Assembly: GCA_009469585.1 (NCBI GenBank)
Contig: SSXW01000003.1
Span: 228,850 to 292,849 of the forward strand
DNA length: 64,000 bases
Reading direction: 5' to 3'
Source: Dechloromonas sp. Dech2017
Lineage (GTDB): Bacteria; Pseudomonadota; Gammaproteobacteria; Burkholderiales; Rhodocyclaceae
The translations under genes and the position numbers were made by a program. Below, piece after piece: positions 13,825-21,413 of this stretch (position 1 is its first letter; every line of letters begins with the position of its first letter). The notes under the pieces were generated by a model. It worked only from the letters and a program-made list of their open reading frames with translations. It had not been told where the DNA came from and did no database searches.

Positions 13825-15185
13825 ATGCCCCAGGCCTGGCATTTGCGGTCCATGGTCTTGCGTGAAATGCCCAGGCGGCGGCCGGCTTCCGACTTGTTGC
13901 CGTCGCAGGCGGCGAGCACGGCGAGGATGTGGCGTTTCTCGACGGCGGCCAGCGTCTCGTCGCTGGCCGGGGTGGCGGTGACGCCGATTTCCGGCTCGGG
14001 GCCGATGTCGAACCAGCCGAGGATCAGCGAGCGTTCAACCAGGTTGCGCAATTCGCGGACATTGCCCGGCCAGTCGTAGTCAGCCAGGCGGGCCAGGGTG
14101 CGGGGGTCGAGGGCGAGGGGCGGCACGCCGAGGGCGGGGGCCAGCTGGCCCATGAAGTGGTCGACCAGCAGCGGGATGTCGTCGACCCGCTCGCCGAGCG
14201 GCGGCAGCGTCACTTCGAGCACCTGCAGCCGGTAGTAGAGATCGGGGCGGAAGCGCTGGGCGGCGACCTCGGCCTTGAGGTCGCGGTTGGTGGCGGCGAT
14301 CACCCGCACATCGACGGCGATTTCCTGCTCCGAGCCGACCGGCCGGATGCGCCGCTCTTCGAGGGCGCGCAGCAGCTTGGCCTGCGCGGCGAGCGGCAGT
14401 TCGGAGATTTCGTCGAGAAAGAGGGTGCCGCCGCGGGCGTAGTAGAACAGCCCCTCGCGGCTCTGCTGGGCGCCGGTGTAGGCGCCCTTGACGTGGCCGA
14501 ACAGCTCGGACTCGATCAGCTCGGCCGAAATGGCGGCGCAGTTCACCGGCGCGAAGGGGCCGCCGACCCGCGGGCTCATCCGGTGCAGGGCGCGCGCCGC
14601 CACTTCCTTGCCGGTGCCCGATTCACCATTGATCAGAACGGTCGCGGGTGTCGGTGGGATGCGGCGTAGCCGGTCGCAAATGCTGAGCATCAGCGACGAT
14701 TGGCAAATGACCCCGTCCACCGCCGTGCTTCGTTCCTCGATCTCCCGGCGCAGCACGAAGTTTTCGCGGCGCAGGCGAGAGCGCTCGAAACAACGCTCGA
14801 CCGAGTTGAGCATTTGCGCCACCGAAAAAGGTTTGAGGAGGAAATCGGCTGCCCCGCCGCGCAAGGCGTCAATGGCTGTGTCCAGGTCGGCATAGGCGGT
14901 GATCAGCACGACGTCGCCGGCATAGCCTTCGTGGCGCAATTCGTGGAGCCAGTCGATGCCGGAGATGCCGGGCAGTGAAATATCGAGGATGATCAGGTCA
15001 TAGAGTTGGCGCCGCAGAAGCGGAGCGGCGGCTTCGACGCTGTTGCCGGAGTCTACCTTGCCGTAGCGTTGGGTGAGCGCGCGCTGCAGAAAGCTGACCA
15101 TCCCGGGTTCGTCGTCCACAACGAGAATCGAAAATTGCTGGCGCAAAGCACGCTCGGCTTCGTTGGCCGACAGATTCATATCCAT
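13821..15185 (-). CDS. NtrC-family sigma54-dependent response regulator
   Basis: This 454-residue protein has a receiver domain (VVDDEPGM, phospho-Asp in LIILDISLPG, Lys in LLKPFS), an AAA+ domain with Walker A GESGTGKE, GAYTGA loop (Y variant of GAFTGA) and Walker B GGTLFLDEI, and a Fis-type HTH (NKSEAGRRLGISRKTMDRK). It activates sigma54 promoters when phosphorylated by the downstream kinase. SD AGGGGAG precedes the ATG. Targets are unknown. Sigma54-like promoters at 26881 and 37619 are candidates only in a loose sense. Confidence 0.92.
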
Positions 15186-15301
15186 GTTTTCTCCCCTTGC
15201 CTCGCATCATCGCAAACTCTGCCATCCGGCACCAACCGGCCGTTTGGTCGATTCATGCCAATTCCGGGATAATGCCGCTGTTAAAGTCTATCGAGGTGGC
15301 C

Positions 15302-15664
15302 ATGCCGCGCATGCGTAACGGAATCCGCGATTTTCCCGGCAAGCGCTGGCTCAATGTCGGACTGCGGACTGCCCACCTGTCGGCGGTTGTCCTGTTCGGC
15401 GCCACCTTGCTCGGGGCCGGTGATATTGCCGGCAGCGCGCTGCTGGTTCTGGTTTCCGGGCTGGCCATGTTCGTCATCGACCTCTGGGCTAATCCGGCCC
15501 ATCTGCGTGAACTGGCCGGCTTCGGCGTGGTCGTCAAACTGGGGCTGCTCGCCCTGGCTGCTATCCATCCGGAGATGGCGTTGGCCATGTTCTGGATCAT
15601 CCTCGTCTTGTCCACGCTACTCTCCCATGCTCCAGGCGGCATCCGGCATTACCGGTTGTTCTGA
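15302..15664 (+). CDS. small integral membrane protein, hypothetical
   Basis: This 120-residue protein has about four hydrophobic helices (ALLVLVSGLAMFVIDLWA and FWIILVLSTLLS are clearest). I do not recognise the family. ATG 15302 is preferred because GAGGTGG lies just upstream. Earlier in-frame starts run into the regulator's leader. It is transcribed divergently from the sigma54 regulator and convergently to moeA. Confidence 0.7.
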   Translation: MPRMRNGIRDFPGKRWLNVGLRTAHLSAVVLFGATLLGAGDIAGSALLVLVSGLAMFVIDLWANPAHLRELAGFGVVVKLGLLALAAIHPEMALAMFWIILVLSTLLSHAPGGIRHYRLF

Positions 15665-15686
15665 AGCCTAGGCTCGGCCTTCGGCA

Positions 15687-16937
15687 TTAAATAAGCCCTT
15701 CGAACAACTGGATTTGCACCATGTCACCGGCGTCGATGCCGGCACACGTTTCGGGCAGGACGACAAAACAGTTGGCTTCCGACACCGAGCGCAAGACGCC
15801 GGAACCCTGATTGCCAGTTGTCCTGACCTGCCAGCGGTCGTCGACCACGGCCACGGTGCCGCGCAGAAACTCGCGACGTCCCGGCTGTTTGCGGATGGCG
15901 TTGGCGGACTGCGCTTCGAGTAACGGTCGCTCGGGAACCGGATCCATCCCGGACAGACGGTGCAGGGCATCAAGCGCGAATTGCGTGTAGCTGACCATGA
16001 CCGCTACGGGATTGCCGGGCAGGCCGAACAGCCAGGCCTGCCCGACCTTGCCGAAGGCCATTGGCCGGCCCGGCTTGATGTTGAGTTTCCAGAAACGAAC
16101 CTCTCCCAGCTTGTCGAGGATTTCCTTGATGAAATCCGCTTCGCCGACCGAGACGCCCCCGGTGGTGATGATCGCGTCGGCGATTCCGGCCGCTTCGCTT
16201 AGCGTGGCTTCCAGCGCATCCGGGTGATCCGGGACGACGCCCATGTCGATCACGTCAACACCCAGACCGTTGAGTAGTCCGTGCAGGGTGTAGCGGTTGC
16301 TGTCGTAGATCTGGCCAGGGGCGAGGGGCATGCCGAGTGAGGCCAGTTCGTCGCCCGTCGAGAAAAAGGCAACGCGCAGGCGTCGCTTGACCTCGACTTC
16401 GGCGATCCCCAGCGAGGCGATCAGTCCCAGTTCGGCCGGCCCGATCCTTTTGCCGGCGGGTAGCGCCACGCAGCCCCGCGCCAGATCCTCGCCGGCCCGG
16501 CGCGTGTTCTGGCCCAGCCGCTGTCCGGGCGGGATGACGACGATGCCTTCCTCCTGCCGAGTCACTTCCTGCACCACCACGGTATCGGCGCCGGCCGGCA
16601 GCACGGCGCCGGTCATGATGCGAACCGCCTGTCCCTGGCCGACCAGGCCCGAGAAGGCGTTGCCGGCGAAGGCCGTGCCAACGACGGTCAGGCGGCTTTC
16701 GTCTTCTGCCGCCAGGCTGGAGAAATGGACGGCATAGCCATCCATCGCCGAATTGTCGTGGGCCGGCACATCGTACGGCGCGATGATATCGGCGGCGAGG
16801 ATTCGCCCCAGCGCGCTGCGTACCGGTACGAATTCGTGGCCGGTGATTGGAACGACTTCATCCAGCATGCGCTGGCGTGCCTGGGCGGCGGAGAGGGCAC
16901 GATTTTCGGCAGCGGGGGTGGCGCAGGTATCGGTCAT
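15687..16937 (-). CDS. moeA: molybdopterin molybdenumtransferase
   Basis: The 416-residue MoeA inserts molybdate or tungstate into adenylylated molybdopterin. Visible landmarks are DVPAHDNSAMDGYAV, MTGAVLPAGADTVV, the MoCF_biosynth motif TTGGVSVGEADFIKE and GLPGNPVAVMVSY. Its start lies only four bases after the tupA stop, so it is the last gene of the tungstate-uptake operon. That placement suggests this MoeA copy may be used for tungsten loading, which is an inference. Confidence 0.93.
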   Translation of the reverse strand: MTDTCATPAAENRALSAAQARQRMLDEVVPITGHEFVPVRSALGRILAADIIAPYDVPAHDNSAMDGYAVHFSSLAAEDESRLTVVGTAFAGNAFSGLVGQGQAVRIMTGAVLPAGADTVVVQEVTRQEEGIVVIPPGQRLGQNTRRAGEDLARGCVALPAGKRIGPAELGLIASLGIAEVEVKRRLRVAFFSTGDELASLGMPLAPGQIYDSNRYTLHGLLNGLGVDVIDMGVVPDHPDALEATLSEAAGIADAIITTGGVSVGEADFIKEILDKLGEVRFWKLNIKPGRPMAFGKVGQAWLFGLPGNPVAVMVSYTQFALDALHRLSGMDPVPERPLLEAQSANAIRKQPGRREFLRGTVAVVDDRWQVRTTGNQGSGVLRSVSEANCFVVLPETCAGIDAGDMVQIQLFEGLI

Positions 16938-16941
16938 GGGC

Positions 16942-17748
16942 TTATTTTTTGGCGTTCGGGAAAAAGACTGGCTGGTTGTCGGCGCGGAAAGCCGCGATAG
17001 CCTCCTGGCCGGCCGGTGAGGTCAGCCACTGGGCAAAGCGTTCGGCTGCTGCCTTTTTGACATGCGGATGGCGCTGCGGGTTCACCGGAATGACGCCGTA
17101 GGGGTTGAACAGGATCGGATCTCCGGCCAGCACGATGTCCAGTTCGCCGCGGTTCTTGAAGGCGCCCCAGGTGGCCCGGTCGGACAGGGTGTAGGCGTTC
17201 AGGCTGGCCGCCATGTTCAGGGTCGGCCCCATGCCGCTGCCGGCTTCCTTGTAGCCAGCGAGTGTCTTCGGGTCGATCCCTGCCTGTTTCCACAGCCTCA
17301 GTTCGGCCGCGTTGGTACCGGATTTGTCGCCACGGGAAATGAAGGTCTGTTGGTTGGCGGCAATCGACTTCAGGGCCTCGACCGTGTTTCCGGCGGCGCG
17401 TACCTTGGCCGGGTCGGCCTTGGGGCCGATCACGACGAAATCGTTGTACATCACATCCAGCCGGTAGCTGCCATAGCCTTCGGCGACGAATTTGTCCTCG
17501 GCGACCCGGTCATGGACCAGCAACACATCGGCGTCGCCGCGCCGGCCAATTTCGAGGGCCTGCCCGGTGCCGACCGCGACGACATGCGCCTTGATGCCGG
17601 TGGCCTGCTCGAATTTGGGCAGAATCCAGCCGAACAGTCCGGATTGTTCTGTCGATGTAGTCGAGGCCACCGTCAGGGTTTCCTGGGCAAAAGCGACGCC
17701 GGCCAGCAGGCTGAGCAGGGTGACTAGTGATCGAAAGCGATGCGCCAA
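16942..17748 (-). CDS. tupA: tungstate ABC transporter substrate-binding protein
   Basis: The 268-residue periplasmic protein has a signal peptide (residues 1-21, cut after VAFA) and the TupA-type oxyanion motif STTSTEQSGLF. The motif distinguishes tungstate-specific TupA from ModA. It also has SRGDKSGTNAAE and the PYGVIPVNP segment typical of the family. Its 5' end overlaps the ATPase gene by 25 bases. With the permease and ATPase it imports tungstate for the pterin enzymes encoded nearby. Confidence 0.9.
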   Translation of the reverse strand: MAHRFRSLVTLLSLLAGVAFAQETLTVASTTSTEQSGLFGWILPKFEQATGIKAHVVAVGTGQALEIGRRGDADVLLVHDRVAEDKFVAEGYGSYRLDVMYNDFVVIGPKADPAKVRAAGNTVEALKSIAANQQTFISRGDKSGTNAAELRLWKQAGIDPKTLAGYKEAGSGMGPTLNMAASLNAYTLSDRATWGAFKNRGELDIVLAGDPILFNPYGVIPVNPQRHPHVKKAAAERFAQWLTSPAGQEAIAAFRADNQPVFFPNAKK

Positions 17749-18443
17749 GGCAGTTCTCCTTGCAAAAAGGCCCGGGCCGCCGGGGATTGTGGTCGGGCAA
17801 AGAAGCGTTGGGCCGATTCGTGTTCCTGCACGCGGCCGTTCGCGAGAAAAATGATGTCGTCCGCCAGGCGGGTGGCCTGGCCGAGATTATGCGTGGTCAT
17901 CAGCACCTTGGCACCCTCGGTGCGAATTTCGCGAATGATTCGCTCGACGGCTTCGGTGGCCGAAGGGTCGAGGCTGGCGGTCGGTTCGTCGAGCAACAGC
18001 AGGCGCGGGCGCATGGCCCAGGCGCGGGCCAGCGCCAGCCGCTGGCGTTCGCCGCCGGAGAGCAGGCGGGCGCAATCGCCGGTGCGATGGGCCAGGCCGA
18101 CGCGTTCCAGCACTTCGTTGGTTCGCCGGTGTCGTTCGGCGCTGGTCAATGCCTGCGGGCGCAAGGCGAATTCGACGTTGGTGAACACCGACATGCGCAG
18201 CAGCATCGGCTGCTGGAAGACCATGGCCAGCCGTTCCGACGGGCTGGCCGCTTCGCCCCAGCGGATCGTTCCGCCATCGGCCGGCAACAGGCCGGCCAGC
18301 AGGCGCAACAGCAGCGTCTTGCCGGTGCCGTTGGGTCCGAGAACGACGCTGATGCCTTCGCCCGAGACTTCCAGATCCAGACCGTCGAGCACGGCCCGGC
18401 CGTTGGGCTGGAAGCGCAAGCCGGTGATGCGCAGCGGGAACAT
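17724..18443 (-). CDS. tupC: tungstate ABC transporter ATPase
   Basis: The 239-residue ATP-binding subunit has Walker A GPNGTGKT, Q-loop (FQQPMLLR), signature LSGGERQRLALARA, Walker B LLLLDEPTA and H-loop (TTHN). Length is typical of minimal importer ATPases. It abuts the permease gene with a one-base overlap and overlaps tupA. Its assignment as TupC rests on the neighbouring TupA motif. Confidence 0.88.
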   Translation of the reverse strand: MFPLRITGLRFQPNGRAVLDGLDLEVSGEGISVVLGPNGTGKTLLLRLLAGLLPADGGTIRWGEAASPSERLAMVFQQPMLLRMSVFTNVEFALRPQALTSAERHRRTNEVLERVGLAHRTGDCARLLSGGERQRLALARAWAMRPRLLLLDEPTASLDPSATEAVERIIREIRTEGAKVLMTTHNLGQATRLADDIIFLANGRVQEHESAQRFFARPQSPAARAFLQGELPWRIAFDH

Positions 18444-19144
18444 CAGCCATACCTCCGGCTGGCCCAGCAGCGCACCGAGTAGGCGGCGACATTCAAGCCC
18501 AGGATGAGGCTCATCAGCACGAGGCCCAGCGCAATTGACAAAGCGAGGTCGCCCTTGCTGGTTTCCAGGGCGATGGCAGTGGTCATCACCCGGGTGTAGC
18601 CATCGATGTTGCCGCCGACGATCATGACCGCGCCGACTTCCGACATCGCGCGGCCTAGTCCGGCCAATGTGGCGACGGTCAGCGAGAAACGGCAGTCCGT
18701 CAGCAGCAGAACGACGGCCTGCATGCGGCCAATGCCGATCAGCGAAAATTCCGGGGCGTAATCCTTCCAGGCGTCCTCGACGATCTGCCGGCTGACCGCA
18801 GCGATCAGCGGGACGACCAGCAGGCTCTGGGCGACGATCATGGCGGCTGGCGAAAACAGCAGGCCGTAGCTGCCGAGCGGGCCGCTGCGCGACAGGAGCA
18901 GGTAGACCAGCACACCGACGACGACCGAGGGCAGGCCCATCAGCGCGTTGAGCAGGACGATCAAGCCGCCGCGCCCGGGGAAGCGGGCGACCGCCAGCCA
19001 GGCGCCGAGCGGCAGGCCGAGCAGCGTGCCGATGGTCAGCGCGCTGAGGCTGACACGCAGCGACAGACCGACGATTTCAAGCAATCGATGGTCGAAACTA
19101 CCGAGAAGGGCCAGGGCGTCGAGTAGGGTTTGGCTCATGTTCAC
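18443..19144 (-). CDS. tupB: tungstate ABC transporter permease
   Basis: This 233-residue inner-membrane permease has about five TM helices and the EAA-like loop GLGRAMSEVGAVMIVGG expected of TupB/ModB/CysT permeases. It may start at GTG 19144 or ATG 19138, and no good SD is visible for either. It lies immediately after a terminator hairpin that ends the upstream formate dehydrogenase operon. Expression could therefore come partly from read-through or from a promoter overlapping the hairpin. Confidence 0.88.
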   Translation of the reverse strand: MNMSQTLLDALALLGSFDHRLLEIVGLSLRVSLSALTIGTLLGLPLGAWLAVARFPGRGGLIVLLNALMGLPSVVVGVLVYLLLSRSGPLGSYGLLFSPAAMIVAQSLLVVPLIAAVSRQIVEDAWKDYAPEFSLIGIGRMQAVVLLLTDCRFSLTVATLAGLGRAMSEVGAVMIVGGNIDGYTRVMTTAIALETSKGDLALSIALGLVLMSLILGLNVAAYSVRCWASRRYG

Positions 19145-19182
19145 AAACGAAACAACGCCCGACGGTTACCCGCCGGGCGTTG
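19143..19182 (-). terminator. intrinsic terminator between the FDH operon and tupBCA-moeA
   Basis: On the minus strand CAACGCCCG (19182-19174) pairs with CGGGCGTTG (19161-19153). An inner CGG/CCG closes over GTAA, and TTTCGTTT follows. tupB begins within a few bases of the T tract, leaving no room for a separate promoter between them. Confidence 0.75.
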
Positions 19183-19199
19183 AGAGGATACCACCCCGC

Positions 19200-19529
19200 T
19201 TATTTCTTGGCGGCGGGGTTTGCTGCCGGTGCGGCAGTTGCGGCCGCCGGCGCAGGCGCAGTGGCCGCTGGCGCGGCAGGTGGCGGCGGGGCGATGGGGG
19301 TCGGTTTGACAATGACGCCCTTGGCCTTTTGCTCCTTGATGTACTTGTCGGCGACGCGGTCCTGCGACTTGCCCAGCGCCTCGGCGTCCGCCTTGGCCTT
19401 TTCCGCGGCAGCGGCCTTGGCTTCTTCGGCTTTGGCCTTGGCTTCCTCGGTCGGTGCGGGCAGTTTGGCCCAGGCGCCGGCACTTGCTACGGTCAACGCC
19501 AAAATCAGCGCAAATTTGCAATTATTCAT
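19200..19529 (-). CDS. secreted Ala/Lys/Pro-rich hypothetical protein
   Basis: This 109-residue protein has a signal peptide (MNNCKFALILALTVASAGAWA), a charged Ala/Lys/Glu helical stretch (residues 28-70) and a low-complexity Ala/Pro tail. It has no recognisable domain. It is the last gene of the formate dehydrogenase operon, 15 bases after the cytochrome b gene, so it may be a periplasmic accessory. Motif copy 7 lies in the signal-peptide region. Confidence 0.65.
   Translation of the reverse strand: MNNCKFALILALTVASAGAWAKLPAPTEEAKAKAEEAKAAAAEKAKADAEALGKSQDRVADKYIKEQKAKGVIVKPTPIAPPPPAAPAATAPAPAAATAAPAANPAAKK
19485..19518 (+). repeat. dispersed uptake-like motif, copy 7
   Basis: Plus strand: TTGCTACGGTCAAC, GCC, AAAAT, CAGCGC, AAATTT, GC. 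It has the A-for-G and CAAC variants of the core. It lies in the signal-peptide codons of the hypothetical gene. Confidence 0.65.
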
Positions 19530-19544
19530 CTTGGTTTTCTCCCG

Positions 19545-20555
19545 TTAGCCTTGCGGATGGCCGGATTTGCCAGCCTTGACGTCTTTGAACCATTCTTCAT
19601 GGTGTTCGCGTGCCCAGGTTTCGTCGACGTAGCCGGTCTTCATTGAATCCAGCGCGCCATGCACGCCGATCGTGCCCATGTAGATATGGCCGAGCGACAG
19701 TACCAGCATGAAGATGGCGGCGACGGCATGGACGATGTTGGCCAGCTGCATGTCGGCCCGGCCTTGCTCGAAGTTCGGGAAATCCATGACCAGGCCGGAA
19801 ACGGCGACGGTCAGGCCGAGGATGGTGACGCCGATCCAGAACCAGGTTTTCTCGCCGAAATTGAAACGTCCGGACGGTACATGCTCGCCGCTCAACAGGC
19901 CGCCGGCCTTGCTGATCCACAGCGCATCGATGTTCTGCCAGACGTTGTCGCGCGCCCAGATGATGATCATGGCGATGGTCGAGACGGCGAACAACGGCCC
20001 GATGATGTTGTGCACGTTCTTGCCAAACACCATCAGGTAGCCGAACAGCGAGTGGCCGATGACCGGCATCAGCACATGCTTGCCGAACAGGATGGCGAGG
20101 CCGGTCGCAGCGAGGATCACAAAGGTGCCGGCGGTAATCCAGTGAATGACCCGTTCGTAACGCGGGAAGCGCTGGATCAGTTTGCCGGTCAGCGGGTCAT
20201 GATTGGTCAGCGGCCCCTTGATCTTGTAGAAGATCAGGATGGCAGCAGCGACCAGCACGACCAGCCAGCCGCCGTACTGGGTCACCGGCCCGTTGCGCAG
20301 ATGGCGCCAGGTGTTGCCGGCGGACTGGATCAGCACGCCGGCCTCGTTGCCCGGGTTGTTGGTGAAATGCGCCTTGTCCTGGCGCACTTCACGCCACATC
20401 GGCGCGTTGTTGCCGGGTTGCGTTTGCTGGCGTTCGGCCTGTTGCTGGACCGCCGGGGGCGTGTCGGCCGCCTGCAGCGGCAGCCCCCAGGCCAGCATCA
20501 GGCAGGCAGCGATCAGCCAGCGCCCGAGCCGCGAATAAAAAGTGGAAGTCGTCAT
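19545..20555 (-). CDS. formate dehydrogenase gamma subunit, cytochrome b556
   Basis: This 336-residue protein has an N-terminal signal/anchor, a periplasmic stretch and four main TM helices. Heme-ligand histidines appear in RVIHWITAGTF, GHSLFGY, GKNVHNIIGP and LSLGHIYMG, as in FdnI/FdoI. It carries electrons from the periplasmic Fe-S subunit to quinone. ATG 20555 is chosen because SD GAGGAG lies seven bases upstream. A TTG two codons earlier is less likely. The N-terminal extension (residues 30-90) is long compared with FdnI. Confidence 0.9.
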   Translation of the reverse strand: MTTSTFYSRLGRWLIAACLMLAWGLPLQAADTPPAVQQQAERQQTQPGNNAPMWREVRQDKAHFTNNPGNEAGVLIQSAGNTWRHLRNGPVTQYGGWLVVLVAAAILIFYKIKGPLTNHDPLTGKLIQRFPRYERVIHWITAGTFVILAATGLAILFGKHVLMPVIGHSLFGYLMVFGKNVHNIIGPLFAVSTIAMIIIWARDNVWQNIDALWISKAGGLLSGEHVPSGRFNFGEKTWFWIGVTILGLTVAVSGLVMDFPNFEQGRADMQLANIVHAVAAIFMLVLSLGHIYMGTIGVHGALDSMKTGYVDETWAREHHEEWFKDVKAGKSGHPQG

Positions 20556-20565
20556 CGTCAACTCC

Positions 20566-20781
20566 TCAGTTGGTCCGCTTGTACTCGTTCTGCGCCTGAT
20601 TGCGGCTGGCCAGCGCGGCTTCCCAGGCTTGCTTGTTGCCGGCGAACTGGCCGCCTTCCCATGGGCGGGTGTCGGACTTGCCCTGATAGTCGCCCGGTTT
20701 GTAGCTGGCGACCTGCGAATATTCGCCGCAGGCCGACAGGCCGATGGCTGCGGTCAACGCCAAAAAGAGGGCTTTTTTCAT
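20566..20781 (-). CDS. small lipoprotein in formate dehydrogenase operon
   Basis: This 71-residue protein has a lipobox (LTAAIGLSAC) and a mature part rich in Gln, Asn and Trp (GDYQGKSDTRPWEGGQF). It sits between the beta and gamma subunit genes, overlapping the beta gene by four bases. I know no assigned function. Its position suggests an accessory of the membrane-bound enzyme. Motif copy 8 encodes part of its signal peptide. Confidence 0.72.
   Translation of the reverse strand: MKKALFLALTAAIGLSACGEYSQVASYKPGDYQGKSDTRPWEGGQFAGNKQAWEAALASRNQAQNEYKRTN
20746..20779 (+). repeat. dispersed uptake-like motif, copy 8
   Basis: Plus strand: GGCTGCGGTCAAC, GCC, AAAAA, GAGGGC, TTTTTT, C. It is antisense in the lipoprotein signal-peptide codons. 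Confidence 0.72.
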
Positions 20782-21401
20782 TTTGCGCCCTCCTTGGCGG
20801 CCGGGGCTTCCGGCTTGCCATAGGCGGTCGTCCAGCCCCAGGCGGCATCGCCGGCTTTGCCGCGACGTAGCGCGCGGTCGCGGAAAATGTCGGAAATGAC
20901 CGGGGCGTCGCCGGCCAACAGGGCCTTTGTCGAGCACATCTCGGCGCAGGCCGGCAGTTTGCCTTCCGAGATCCGGTTGCGGCCGTACTTCTCGAATTCG
21001 GCCTTGGAGCCGTTTTCTTCCGGGCCGCCCGAACAGAAAGTGCACTTGTCCATCTTGCCGCGCGCACCGAAGGCGGCTGGCCCATTGGGGAACTGCGGGG
21101 CGCCGAACGGGCAGGCGAAGAAGCAGTAGCCGCAGCCGATGCAGGCATCCTTGTTGTGCAGGACGACGCCTTCTTCCGTCTTGTAGAAACAGTCGGTCGG
21201 GCAAACGGCCATGCACGGCGCGTCCGAGCAGTGCATGCAGGAAACCGAGACCGATTTCTCGCCCGGCACCCCGTCGTTGATGGTCACCACGCGCCGGCGG
21301 TTGACCCCCCAGGGCAGTTCGTGTTCGTTCTTGCAGGCGGTGACGCAGCCATTGCATTCGATGCAGCGCTCCGAGTCACACAGGAATTTCATGCGTGCCA
21401 T
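20778..21401 (-). CDS. formate dehydrogenase beta (Fe-S) subunit
   Basis: The 207-residue protein has four ferredoxin-type cysteine motifs (CIECNGCVTAC, CMHCSDAPC, CIGCGYCFFAC and CTFCSGG with a later CAEMC), ligating four [4Fe-4S] clusters. It wires the catalytic subunit to the cytochrome. Unlike E. coli FdnH there is no C-terminal TM anchor, so it probably binds through the gamma subunit. SD AAAGGAG precedes the ATG, 12 bases after the alpha gene. Confidence 0.92.
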   Translation of the reverse strand: MARMKFLCDSERCIECNGCVTACKNEHELPWGVNRRRVVTINDGVPGEKSVSVSCMHCSDAPCMAVCPTDCFYKTEEGVVLHNKDACIGCGYCFFACPFGAPQFPNGPAAFGARGKMDKCTFCSGGPEENGSKAEFEKYGRNRISEGKLPACAEMCSTKALLAGDAPVISDIFRDRALRRGKAGDAAWGWTTAYGKPEAPAAKEGAK

Positions 21402-21413
21402 TGTTGTTCTCCT

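Noticed and set aside
18788..18812. CTGACCGCAGCGATCAGC in tupB as a motif copy
   Set aside because: It has only a partial core and no A/T tracts.
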